A DNA stretch of 33,308 nucleotides from Betaproteobacteria bacterium. Lineage in GTDB: Bacteria; Pseudomonadota; Gammaproteobacteria; Burkholderiales; JACQAP01. The DNA lies in NCBI GenBank assembly GCA_025351455.1, contig JANXVW010000347.1, positions 1-33,308 of the forward strand, in the 5' to 3' direction. The translations under genes were made by a program, and so were the position numbers. Positions 21,954 to 30,625 of this stretch are shown in pieces. Under the pieces are notes generated by a model that had not been told where the DNA came from, ran no database searches, and saw only the letters and a list, made by a program, of their open reading frames with translations. The number at the start of each line of letters is the position of its first letter. The stretch's first letter is position 1.

Positions 21954-22102
21954 GAGGACTCAGGACGCAGGACGCAGGACTCAGAGGAACCCAAATCCCG
22001 CAAATCGAATCTGCGGTAGTCGCATTTCGCATTGTCCCTTTACTCAGTCCTGAGTCCCACGTCCTGAGTCCTGCGTCCCGAGTCCTACGTCCCGAGTCCT
22101 GC
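21954..22102. repeat. Short tandem repeat arrays (AGGACTC/GAGTCCT units) forming a long inverted repeat
   Basis: Left array AGGACTCAGGACGCAGGACGCAGGACTCAG (21955-21984); right array CTCAGTCCTGAGTCCCACGTCCTGAGTCCTGCGTCCCGAGTCCTACGTCCCGAGTCCT (22043-22100), complementary in opposite orientation. Confidence 0.85.
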
Positions 22103-22113
22103 CCCATGCCTCC

Positions 22114-22707
22114 TCATTTTTCCAGCGCCCGATCCAGAAACTCCAACCGGTCCTGCCCCCAGAACAATTCATTCCGGTAAACGTAGGTCGGCGCGCCGAA
22201 GACCTGGCGAGCGATGGCTTCGTCGGTAAAGGATTCGAATCGTGCGGCCGTCTCCGGCGCCTTCGCCTGCTGGAGCAGTGCGCTGCTGTCCAGTCCCGCG
22301 GCGCGAATTGCGGCCACCACTTCGGCCTCGTCTGCCATGTTTTTCTCTTCCGCCCAGCAGCCGCGCAGCAATGCGGCGATCAGCGTCATGGCTTTGTCCA
22401 CATCGCCGGTCGCAATGATGGCAAGGGCGGCGAGTCTGGCGTCATAAGGAAAAAATTTCGGCTGGATGTTCAGCGGCACGCCGAGGTGCTTGCGCCAGCG
22501 TTCGAGTTCGACCAGGCGGTAAGCCTGCCGCTGCGGCGGGCGCTTGGTGACCGGCAGACCGCCCGAGAGCGGAAAAATCCGGCCATAGTCCACCGGCTTC
22601 GGCACGGCAGTCGCACCGTGCTTGCGCGCGATCTGCTGAAAGCGCGCATGGCCCAGGTAGGTCCATGGGGAAACCGGAGAAAAGTAGTAATCGATGATCT
22701 TTGCCAC
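22114..22707 (-). CDS. 2-hydroxychromene-2-carboxylate isomerase-like, DsbA-family protein
   Basis: VAKIIDYYFSPVSPWTYLGHARFQQIA... and FGAPTYVYRNELFWGQDRLEFLDRAL. GTG start at 22707 with AGGAG-type RBS (caagaggagttgccc). Confidence 0.87.
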   Translation of the reverse strand: MAKIIDYYFSPVSPWTYLGHARFQQIARKHGATAVPKPVDYGRIFPLSGGLPVTKRPPQRQAYRLVELERWRKHLGVPLNIQPKFFPYDARLAALAIIATGDVDKAMTLIAALLRGCWAEEKNMADEAEVVAAIRAAGLDSSALLQQAKAPETAARFESFTDEAIARQVFGAPTYVYRNELFWGQDRLEFLDRALEK

Positions 22708-22855
22708 GGGCAACTCCTCTTGATATCGTTGTAAGTGTTGGAGCGAAAGAGGCGGGAGTTTACCATCGCCATTCGCACAAGCTTTTGGGCTGCAGTGCAG
22801 CATGCTCTGCGGCGATCCGGTTGCTGGCGCGATATCTGAACGGAGGAGAACAACA

Positions 22856-23872
22856 ATGAAGTGGCTGCGAGTGTTCGCGGGTTCCGCGGTGCTGCTGTGC
22901 GCCTTTTCTGTTCGGGCGCAGGAAATCATGCTGAAAGTGCACCATCCGCTGCCGTCGACGTCGACCGCGCATCAGAAGGTGCTGGAACCATGGTGCGCGA
23001 AAATCACCGCCGAATCGAAGGGCCGCATCAAATGCCAGATCTATCCATCGATGCAACTTGGCGGCTCCGTGCCGCAGTTGTACGACCAGGTCAAGGACGG
23101 CGTGGTGGACGTCATCTGGACAGTCGCGGGCTATTCCGCGGGCCGCTTCCCTCTGGTGGAGGTTTTCGAGCTGCCGTTCTTCATGCATAGCGCCGAAACC
23201 TCGAGCAAGGCGCTGTGGGACTACGTGCAACAGTATGATGCGGACGAATTCAAGGATGTGCATCCGATCGCGTTTCACCTGCACGGCGGCGGCGTATTCC
23301 ACATGATCAAGAAGCCGATCGTGCATCGCGCCGACCTGAAGGGCATGAAGGTTCGCGCCCCCACGCGGCAGACGACGAAAATGCTGGCGGCGCTCGGCGC
23401 GACGCCGGTCGGCATGCCGGTCCCGCAGGTGCCGGAGGCGCTGCAGAAAGGCGTCATCGAAGGCACGATCCTGCCCTACGAAGTCATGCCGGCCCTGAAG
23501 ATCGACGAGCTGACCAAGTTTCACAGCGGCCCGGACGAATCGCAGCCGCTGATCTACAACTCGGTGTTCATCATCGCCATGAACAAGGCGAAGTACGAGT
23601 CGCTTCCGCCCGACCTGAAGAAGGTCATCGACGCCAACAGCGGTATCGGCTTGTCCGGTCAGATCGGCCGCTTGTTCGCTGAAGTCGAAGTTGCCAACAA
23701 AAAGAAAATCGGCGGCGTCACGAACGTGATAGCGAACGAGGAAATCGAGGAATGGAAAAAGGTTGTGCAACCGGTGACCGATGGCTGGGTTGCGGACGCG
23801 GATGCCAAGGGCGCAGACGGCAAGGCTTTACTCAAAGCCGCTCACGACCTGATCGCGAAATACGGCAAATAG
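22856..23872 (+). CDS. TRAP transporter substrate-binding protein (DctP family)
   Basis: Signal peptide MKWLRVFAGSAVLLCAFSVRAQ; KITAESKGRIKCQIYPSMQLGG, LKGMKVRAPTRQTTKMLAALGATPVGMPVPQVPEALQKGVIEG. Confidence 0.9.
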   Translation: MKWLRVFAGSAVLLCAFSVRAQEIMLKVHHPLPSTSTAHQKVLEPWCAKITAESKGRIKCQIYPSMQLGGSVPQLYDQVKDGVVDVIWTVAGYSAGRFPLVEVFELPFFMHSAETSSKALWDYVQQYDADEFKDVHPIAFHLHGGGVFHMIKKPIVHRADLKGMKVRAPTRQTTKMLAALGATPVGMPVPQVPEALQKGVIEGTILPYEVMPALKIDELTKFHSGPDESQPLIYNSVFIIAMNKAKYESLPPDLKKVIDANSGIGLSGQIGRLFAEVEVANKKKIGGVTNVIANEEIEEWKKVVQPVTDGWVADADAKGADGKALLKAAHDLIAKYGK

Positions 23873-23907
23873 CCCCTCTCTCCAGCAGAGGGTCGGGGAG
23901 AGGGGGC
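23873..23907. repeat. CCCCTCTC/GAGAGGGG hairpin element between convergent genes
   Basis: CCCCTCTCTCCAGCAGAGGGTCGGGGAGAGGGGGC: imperfect inverted repeat with no T-tract. Confidence 0.6.
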
Positions 23908-23910
23908 GCT

Positions 23911-25032
23911 TCAAGCATCGCCCCAGACCTCGCGGGCGGTCTCCACGACTAGGCGCAGTTTCGCGGCCTGGCTTTCGAGCGCGATGTCGTTGCCGTGCAC
24001 GGTGCTGGAAAATCCGCACTGCGGCGACAGGCAGAGTTGGTTCGCATCGACATGCTTCGACGCTTCGTCGATGCGCCGCTTGAGCAGATCCTTGGACTCC
24101 AGCTCACCTACCTTGGTGCTGACGAGTCCGAGCACGACGGTCTTTCCCTTCGGCACGAAACGCAGTGGCGCGAAGCTGCCCGAACGCGCATCGTCGTATT
24201 CCAGGAAATAACCGTCGACGGCCAGTTCGTTGAACAACACCGGCGCGACCGGTTCGTAGCTGCCCTCCGCGGCCCAGGCGCTGCGGAAATTGCCGCGGCA
24301 CAGATGCACGCATACGATCATGTCCGCAGGCCGGTCGGCAATCGCTGCGTTGATCAACCTGGCGTAGCGGCGCGGCAATTCGTCCGGATTGTCGCCGCGC
24401 TGGCGTGCGCCTTCGCGCATTTTCGGGTCGCACAGGTAGGCGAGGTTGGTGTCGTCCATTTGTACGTAACGGCAACCGGCATCGCTGAGTGATTTCAGTT
24501 CGGCGCGATAGCACTTCGCCACATCGTCGTAGAAAGCCGGATCGAGTTCCGGATAGGCCTCTTTGCTGATGGCGCCGCGGCCGCCGCGGAAATGCAGCAT
24601 GGTCGGCGAGGGGATGGTCACCTTCGGTGTCTGCCTTGTAACCGATTTGAGGAATTCGAAGTCGGCAAGCTGGATCGGGCGCACATGGCGCAGCGGACCG
24701 GTGACGTGCATGACCGGCGGGGAGAAATCCACATTGCCACCAGCGCTGCGGAAACTCACGGCGATGCCGCCCCTGGTCTCGACGCCCTGCAACTGTTCGA
24801 GGAAGTCGATGTGGAAATAAGTGCGGCGGAACTCGCCATCGGTAATGCCGTGCAGGCCGAGATCTTCCTGGAAGCGCACGACGTCGCGAATGGCCGTGTC
24901 CTCCACTTTGCGTAATCCGGCGCGCGACAGGTTGCCGTTCTTGTTCTGCTCGCGCGCAACGAGCAACGCCTTCGGGCGCAGGAAACTGCCGACATGGTCG
25001 GCCCGGAACGGCGGATTCGTTCGTGCGGCCAT
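23911..25032 (-). CDS. Cobalamin-independent methionine synthase C-terminal-domain-like protein (MetE-C/COG0620)
   Basis: FRADHVGSFLRPKALL, ITDGEFRRTYFHIDFLEQL, YVQMDDTNLAYLCD, VCVHLCRGNFRSAWAAEGSYEPVAPVLFNELAVDGYFLEYDDARSG, LCLSPQCGFSST. Start at 25032, not 25278. Confidence 0.88.
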   Translation of the reverse strand: MAARTNPPFRADHVGSFLRPKALLVAREQNKNGNLSRAGLRKVEDTAIRDVVRFQEDLGLHGITDGEFRRTYFHIDFLEQLQGVETRGGIAVSFRSAGGNVDFSPPVMHVTGPLRHVRPIQLADFEFLKSVTRQTPKVTIPSPTMLHFRGGRGAISKEAYPELDPAFYDDVAKCYRAELKSLSDAGCRYVQMDDTNLAYLCDPKMREGARQRGDNPDELPRRYARLINAAIADRPADMIVCVHLCRGNFRSAWAAEGSYEPVAPVLFNELAVDGYFLEYDDARSGSFAPLRFVPKGKTVVLGLVSTKVGELESKDLLKRRIDEASKHVDANQLCLSPQCGFSSTVHGNDIALESQAAKLRLVVETAREVWGDA

Positions 25033-25034
25033 GC

Positions 25035-26138
25035 TTACTTTATTCGCTCGAAGCGCTGCACGCGTTTTCCGGTGTCGACGTCGCCGGTAAAGATATTGCC
25101 GTGCGAATCGATCGCCATCGTATGCACCCAGTGGAACTGGCCGGCGTAACGGCCCTGCCGGCCGAAGGAACCGACTTCCTTGCCGGTTTCGCGCAGCAGG
25201 ATATGGATCTCGTTGTTGCTGCCGTCGCAGATGAACAGGTACTTCTGTTCCGGATCGGTGGAGAAGCCGATGTCCCACACGGAACCGACGAAGCGTGTGC
25301 CCGGTTCCAGCACGAACTCCCTCACGAAGCTGCCGTCCTTGCGGAACACCTGGTAGCGGTCATTGACCCGGTCGCAGACGTAGACCAGGCCGTCTTTCGA
25401 AATGCGTACGCAATGCACGGGATTGCGGAATTGCTTCGCGATCGGCGCATCGGGTTCGTACTTGCCGGGATCGGCATCCTCCGGCTTCGTGCCATATGCA
25501 CCCCAATGGCGCCGGTATTCGCCCGTTTTTGCATCGAACACGACGATGCGCTTGTTGCCGTAACCATCGGCCACATAGAGTTCCTGCGCCGCTTCATCGA
25601 CGATGGCCAGGGCAGGGCGGCCGAGGTAGCGTGTGCTGTTGCTGCCTTCGGTATGGCGCGCCTGGCCGATCTGCTTGATGAATTTTCCATCGCGCGTGAA
25701 TTCCAGCACCTGCGCGTCGTTCTCCTTGTCGTTGCCGGCCAGCCAGACGTGGTCGCTGGCATCGATATAAATGCCGTGTTCGCTGCGCGGCCAGTCATAG
25801 CCTTCGCCATCGCCGCCCCACGCTTGCAGCAGATTTCCTTCCGCATCGAATTCCATGACGGGGGGCGCGGGTTTGCAGCATTTCGACGTGGGCGGATCGG
25901 CCGCTGCGCCTTTCTCGTCGTCGGTCAGCGTGCGGGGCCGTTGATAGACCCAGACATGGTCATGGCGGTCCGTGGCGATGCCGCCGATCTGCCCGAGGAT
26001 CCAGTTGTTCGGCAACGGCTTCGGCCAATACGGATCGACGCGGAATTCGGGAACGCCTGCGGCCCGGGCGGGCGCAGTCATGACCAGGGCCAGAGCGGCC
26101 ATAGCGGCCATTGCGGCGACGCAGCGGATCGACTTCAT
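25035..26138 (-). CDS. Secreted NHL-repeat/six-bladed beta-propeller protein (peptidylglycine alpha-amidating lyase-like)
   Basis: Signal peptide MKSIRCVAAMAAMAALALVMTAPARA; repeated blade-like units (HGIYIDASDHVWLAGNDKENDAQVLEFTRDGKFIKQIG..., HWVHTMAIDSHGNIFTGDVDTGKRVQRF). Confidence 0.82.
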   Translation of the reverse strand: MKSIRCVAAMAAMAALALVMTAPARAAGVPEFRVDPYWPKPLPNNWILGQIGGIATDRHDHVWVYQRPRTLTDDEKGAAADPPTSKCCKPAPPVMEFDAEGNLLQAWGGDGEGYDWPRSEHGIYIDASDHVWLAGNDKENDAQVLEFTRDGKFIKQIGQARHTEGSNSTRYLGRPALAIVDEAAQELYVADGYGNKRIVVFDAKTGEYRRHWGAYGTKPEDADPGKYEPDAPIAKQFRNPVHCVRISKDGLVYVCDRVNDRYQVFRKDGSFVREFVLEPGTRFVGSVWDIGFSTDPEQKYLFICDGSNNEIHILLRETGKEVGSFGRQGRYAGQFHWVHTMAIDSHGNIFTGDVDTGKRVQRFERIK

Positions 26139-26477
26139 ATCTCCTCCCTCGTTGGGACAATCGGCGCCGGGCTCGTTGCCGAGTCGGCATTTCCCGTTTC
26201 ATATCTGGATTATGCCGATAAACGAAAGCGCGAGTGGATAACGCCCGGAATTAATAAAGGGCGGCGATCGCGGCTATTGCATCGCGCGAGGTCCTGGTGG
26301 GCTTGCACCTGCCAACGGCATGTCGCAAGATCGGGGCCTTGTAATTGTCGGGAGTGGGAAGACCGTACGCTACGGTCTCATGTCACCGGGTCGAAGCGTT
26401 GCCGAGGTTGACGCTGGCGAATCGGAACGGGCGCTGGTCGTCGCTCGCTACGGATACTGGGCAAGGGGGAGAACGCG

Positions 26478-28118
26478 ATGCCAGAAATTGGAAGCCTTTC
26501 CGACAAACAGGTGCGGCATTTCCGGCAGATTCTGTTGTGGCCTCTGCGACTGATGCCGATCCGGGCGGGGAGCCAGATTCAGAGGCACTGGGAACTGCTC
26601 GGGCAGTTCGGGGAAGACAATCTCTGGCAAGAGGTCGTCGACGAGTTTACCGGCGATCCAGGGCAGTTCCAGGAGCGCCATTACAACGAGTTCGTTACTT
26701 TCCTGCCCTACGTTCAGCGCTTCCTTTACGGCGAAAGCAGGGGAGCACGATCCGGCGACGAACGCAGCGCCTCGCTGATGCGCGTGTTTCGCCGTAGCGA
26801 TGTCGCCAGCGTACGCTTGACCGCCAGCCGCGAAGACAAGCCGCTCACCTTCCGTGTTGCGCACGTCGATCTGTATTTCTTTTTCGATATCGACGTCGTA
26901 CTGCTGAACGTGGAGATATACGCCGATGATCTGCCGCTCCATCAGGTACAGAATACGCTTTATCGTTTCGGCTGCGCCTATCCCGCCGGCTGGGACGAGC
27001 ACGGCCAGGGCCTGCACTGCATGCACCGCGTCGAGTGGCTGGGCGCCGATGGCAGTGTGCTGGCGGTGTCGGACTACGAGAAGCGGGAGAAATATTTGTC
27101 GTTCGTGTGCCGGCATCGGGCGCCGCACATCGCCGCACACTGGGAATTTTTGCTCAAACCCCTGGTGCTCGATCAATCCGAAGACAAAGGCGTGATCCGT
27201 TACCGGCAAATCGAGTACTACCGGCTGCCGGTGATGGGTTATCTGGCGCTGGACAACCCGCGCGCGCTGACTCGCACCGATTTCGTCCGCCTTGGGCTGA
27301 TCACATCGCCCGGAGCCGACGAATCGCTGCCTTATTCCGATCGCTACGTCGCGGGCTTCGAGGAAAGCTATTGTTACGACCGTTACTGGAGCGACGCATC
27401 CGACGGGCCGAACACGCGTTTCCTGGCCTGCGGCCATGCGCTGATTGTGGTCGGCGATGCCGGATCGAAACTGTTCGTCAGCCGCGAGACCGGCGTGCTG
27501 GCGCAATTCCGCCACCAGCATTTTCTGCTGTTCCTGATCGCACATTTTCACAAGGCCGCATTGCTGATGTTCTCCGACCGGCTGGTGGACGCACTCAACA
27601 AGCTCGATATCCACGATGCGGAGTCGGTAAAGAATTTCAAGCGCGTTATTCGCGAGAACTTCGAAATCTTCCTGCGCTTTACCCACCGCTACTGGTTCCA
27701 TGAGGTTTCCGATCACGCCCAGTCCAAGGCGTTGTTCCGCCTGTGCAGCCGGCACCTGGGCAGCGACGCGTTGTACCAGGAGGTCAAGCAGGAGATCAGC
27801 GACATGAGCCACTATCTCGATAGCGACAGCCTTCGCCGGCAGGCGAACACCGTGATCAGACTGACGGTGGTGACGACCTTCGGGCTGATCGGCACGGTCA
27901 CCACCGGCTTCCTTGGCATGAATCTGATCGCCGCCGCCGACCGGCCGCCTCTGGAAAAGCTGCTCTACTTCCTGATCTGCCTGATTCCCATTACCTGGCT
28001 GACCTTCTACAGCGTAGTCAAGTCGAAGCGACTATCGGAGTTCCTCGACGCGCTGTCCGACGAGCGCCTGCCGTTGAAGGCAAAAGGCGCCGCGCTGCTC
28101 AACGTGTGGCGCAAATAG
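26478..28118 (+). CDS. CorA-like (2-TM-GxN) family membrane protein, divergent
   Basis: 546 aa; long soluble N-terminus, helical C-terminus, then LTVVTTFGLIGTVTTGFLGMNLI (GMN motif at the end of TM1) and LLYFLICLIPITWLTFYSVVKSKRL (TM2). Confidence 0.72.
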   Translation: MPEIGSLSDKQVRHFRQILLWPLRLMPIRAGSQIQRHWELLGQFGEDNLWQEVVDEFTGDPGQFQERHYNEFVTFLPYVQRFLYGESRGARSGDERSASLMRVFRRSDVASVRLTASREDKPLTFRVAHVDLYFFFDIDVVLLNVEIYADDLPLHQVQNTLYRFGCAYPAGWDEHGQGLHCMHRVEWLGADGSVLAVSDYEKREKYLSFVCRHRAPHIAAHWEFLLKPLVLDQSEDKGVIRYRQIEYYRLPVMGYLALDNPRALTRTDFVRLGLITSPGADESLPYSDRYVAGFEESYCYDRYWSDASDGPNTRFLACGHALIVVGDAGSKLFVSRETGVLAQFRHQHFLLFLIAHFHKAALLMFSDRLVDALNKLDIHDAESVKNFKRVIRENFEIFLRFTHRYWFHEVSDHAQSKALFRLCSRHLGSDALYQEVKQEISDMSHYLDSDSLRRQANTVIRLTVVTTFGLIGTVTTGFLGMNLIAAADRPPLEKLLYFLICLIPITWLTFYSVVKSKRLSEFLDALSDERLPLKAKGAALLNVWRK

Positions 28119-28182
28119 CGCAAGGCCTGACAGGCTATTGGCGGCGATGCGGGATGACAGGATTGCGTCCGGAATGGGTCGA

Positions 28183-28779
28183 TCAGCGCAGACCGCCGCT
28201 TTCGATCATGGCCGACATCGGCTTCTTGCTGGCGAGCAGCCTGAATGCCGGCGAGCTTTCCACCGCTTGCAGGAAAGCGTCGACAGATTTCCAGTCGGTC
28301 GAGGCCGTGGAGAACGGGAGCAGTTCCGCCTGACCGCTCGGTTCGAACATCAATGTGATCCCTGCCAACAGGTCGGTTTCGCCTCCGGCGGCGTCCTTTG
28401 GGGTCACCTGCCTGAGCACGCTCAATTTGAAAGCCGTGGCGCAGCCTTCCGACCAGCCGCCATAGCGGAACACCAATGCGTCGGCAGACGGAGCGCCGCC
28501 GATCACATCGACCGGCGCGAAACGCAACCAGTCGACCATCAGCCTGACCATTTCATCTGCGCTCAAGTCGTTGGGCTCGACTTCGCGTTCGCGCATATAG
28601 CGCTGGAGTTGCGTAAGCAGGCCGTGCGAAGTCAGCACGCGGGTGCCCGCTAGAACGATCGGGTGCGCGGGGACATCCGCCGCGTTTCCGTTGACCAACG
28701 TCGAGGGAGGCTCTTCGGCGAACACGCAGGCCGAGGTCAGGAACAGGCACGAATAAAGCAACCGTTTCAACTTTTTCAT
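28183..28779 (-). CDS. Hypothetical secreted protein
   Basis: Likely start MKKLKRLLYSCLFLTSACVFAEEPP (signal peptide) at 28779. Confidence 0.65.
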   Translation of the reverse strand: MKKLKRLLYSCLFLTSACVFAEEPPSTLVNGNAADVPAHPIVLAGTRVLTSHGLLTQLQRYMREREVEPNDLSADEMVRLMVDWLRFAPVDVIGGAPSADALVFRYGGWSEGCATAFKLSVLRQVTPKDAAGGETDLLAGITLMFEPSGQAELLPFSTASTDWKSVDAFLQAVESSPAFRLLASKKPMSAMIESGGLR

Positions 28780-28810
28780 TGCGCGAGGTCGATGCAGTCG
28801 GTCCAGAGGC

Positions 28811-29449
28811 TCACGCCCTTTGCACGAGTTTTCTTCCGTGTTTGTGTTGTTCGCTGCAACCTGCCCGCTGCCGGTGCGGCGCAAGGAATTCCTCGTAAGT
28901 CGAAAAACCCTGCGGAAGCACGACTTTCGCCCGTGGCGTTTGCAGATTTTCCCGGTTGCTTTCCGTGCTTCTGTCGAACGCCTCGCACGCGGCGCCCTGA
29001 TAGCCCATGGCTTCGTAAGTAAATCCGATATCGAGATTCACGGTTGTCAGCGCATCGAAGCGTTTGTATTCTGCAAAAATGATCCGCGCTTTTTCGAAGT
29101 AGGCGATGGACTGCTCATAGCGCGTATCGAACCTGGCAGACTTGTCGAGGAATCCGTTTTGGCGATAATGCCCGGCCCATTTTCCCTCGACGGCGGCAGA
29201 CCGGAAGAAGAATCCATAAGTGCGGTAAGCACTGGCAAGGCCCAGTTGGTCGTGGTTTTTCTGGTAACTGCCGAGCGCCTGGCGGATGAGTTTTTCGGCG
29301 ATCACGGGGTTGTCCCGCCGCTCGAAGCGGTCGGTCGCGTCACGAAGGATGGCTGCCGGATTGGAAGTCGCAACGATTCCTACGCCGGCACAACCGGCAA
29401 AAACAGCGCAAAGCCCGCCCACCAATGACATAGTTAATAAAGCCCGCAT
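28811..29449 (-). CDS. Hypothetical lipoprotein with TPR-like helices
   Basis: MRALLTMSLVGGLCAVFAGCAGVG: lipobox FAGC; helical repeat-like AEKLIRQALGSYQKNHDQLGLASAYRTYGFFFRS... and YEQSIAYFEKARIIFAEYKRFDALTTVNLDIGFTYEAMG. Confidence 0.7.
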   Translation of the reverse strand: MRALLTMSLVGGLCAVFAGCAGVGIVATSNPAAILRDATDRFERRDNPVIAEKLIRQALGSYQKNHDQLGLASAYRTYGFFFRSAAVEGKWAGHYRQNGFLDKSARFDTRYEQSIAYFEKARIIFAEYKRFDALTTVNLDIGFTYEAMGYQGAACEAFDRSTESNRENLQTPRAKVVLPQGFSTYEEFLAPHRQRAGCSEQHKHGRKLVQRA

Positions 29450-29797
29450 CGTCGCCCTCCCTGGGCAGCACGGCGAAGCAAAACCGTTTCTCATAGTGCG
29501 CCTGTCGACTGCGCGGCGCAAGGCGGCGGCGCGGAAAAGCGCTGACCGTTACACGGGAGCGGTCACGCTGGGCGGGCTACTGTGGTGCTGTACCGCTCAC
29601 CATCACCGGCTGCTCGCGGTAGGCATTGGGGAACAGGCGGGCTTTCTGGCAGTTCTTGAGTCGATCCTGCCCTTTATGCGCTGACGCGTTGCTGAAAGTT
29701 CGTCAGATCCAATTGCCGAATTACCGGCACCTGATATTCCTGCAAGAACAGAGGGCTTTCGTGCGGACCCGAGTGCCGTCTTTTCGACATCCCCCTC

Positions 29798-29813
29798 TGG
29801 CATAGCCCATGCG
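29798..29813 (+). promoter_or_regulatory. Candidate sigma54 (-24/-12) promoter
   Basis: TGGCATAGCCCATGCG: GG-N10-GC spacing, TGGCA -24 element; -12 element ATGC is imperfect against TTGC. Confidence 0.35.
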
Positions 29814-29864
29814 ACATTCTGGTTGGGTTTTGCGTTTTGAGTGTCAACCTGACGGAGGTGTCCG

Positions 29865-30071
29865 ATGTCCAAGCGCTCGATCGATGATTCCTCGGCGCGC
29901 ATGAGGAAGCTGTGGCTGGCATGTGAGTATCCCGGTCGGATCGTACTTCGTGACATTGCCCGCTTGTCATGGAATCTCAAGCGCGCCTATGCCGCGCTCA
30001 CGGGCCGTAATCAGTCCTCCCCGAGCAAGGAGGAAAGCGAGAATCATTTGTGGGCTGAACGACGGGAATAG
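29865..30071 (+). CDS. Small hypothetical protein
   Basis: 68 aa (MSKRSIDDSSARMRKLWLACEYPGRIVLRD...); RBS-like GGAGG 8-12 nt before the ATG (gacggaggtgtccgATG). Confidence 0.45.
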   Translation: MSKRSIDDSSARMRKLWLACEYPGRIVLRDIARLSWNLKRAYAALTGRNQSSPSKEESENHLWAERRE

Positions 30072-30175
30072 GAATATCAGGATATGGCCCTGGGTTCTGA
30101 AACCTCCCAATCGTGACGGCGTAGCGGACGACGTTACCAGCAGACTTTGGTCGGGCAATGGCGCGGCAGCGGGGG

Positions 30176-30592
30176 TCAAGCATTTGGCGGTACGTCGCGT
30201 TTTGACAGATGCCCGCCGTACAGGGCGGCGGGCAGGGTAACGAAGAAGCCAACGATGTCGAACCAGAGCGGGGAGCTGCCTGACAGGAGTATCCCTATTG
30301 CAACGCCGGCAAGGCCAAGGGCGCCGGCGTTGAAGTACGGAAGCCTTTTTGCAAGCCGCGCGGCGAGGTAGCCACCAAGGATTGTCGTGAAGGTGCCAAA
30401 CGCGAGCGCAGACAATAAGAAACCGCTGCTCTGATTCAGGGCTTCGACCGCGGCCCGGGTTTGTTCGGGTGTCGTGTTCTCGCTGACCGATTGGCTCGCG
30501 AAAAAAATAGTCAAAATCATGCCGCCCAACGTGTCGAGTGCGAGCATGACAGCAAGAGAAATCAGCAGCGCTTTGGGGTTCACCCTGTTCAT
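30176..30592 (-). CDS. Hypothetical integral membrane protein (about 4 TM)
   Basis: 138 aa with hydrophobic segments ALLISLAVMLALDTLGGMILTIFF, FLLSALAFGTFTTILGGYLAARL, AGALGLAGVAIGILLSG, IVGFFVTLPAALYGG. Confidence 0.65.
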   Translation of the reverse strand: MNRVNPKALLISLAVMLALDTLGGMILTIFFASQSVSENTTPEQTRAAVEALNQSSGFLLSALAFGTFTTILGGYLAARLAKRLPYFNAGALGLAGVAIGILLSGSSPLWFDIVGFFVTLPAALYGGHLSKRDVPPNA

Positions 30593-30625
30593 GCTGGCGC
30601 ATTCTTTCGCAGCCTCGGCGTGACG

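Noticed and set aside
22760-23770. 336-aa minus-strand ORF opposite the TRAP binding protein
   Set aside because: Antisense artefact; the plus-strand DctP signature is clear.
25023-26411. 462-aa plus-strand ORF opposite the beta-propeller gene
   Set aside because: Antisense artefact; the minus-strand product has a signal peptide and blade repeats.
26448-27812. 454-aa minus-strand ORF opposite the CorA-like gene
   Set aside because: Antisense artefact; no motifs, whereas the plus strand has a GMN/2-TM C-terminus.
29603-29980. 125-aa minus-strand ORF in the 29.6-30 kb intergenic region
   Set aside because: No RBS or motif support and it conflicts with the better-supported small plus-strand ORF at 29865; may be non-coding.
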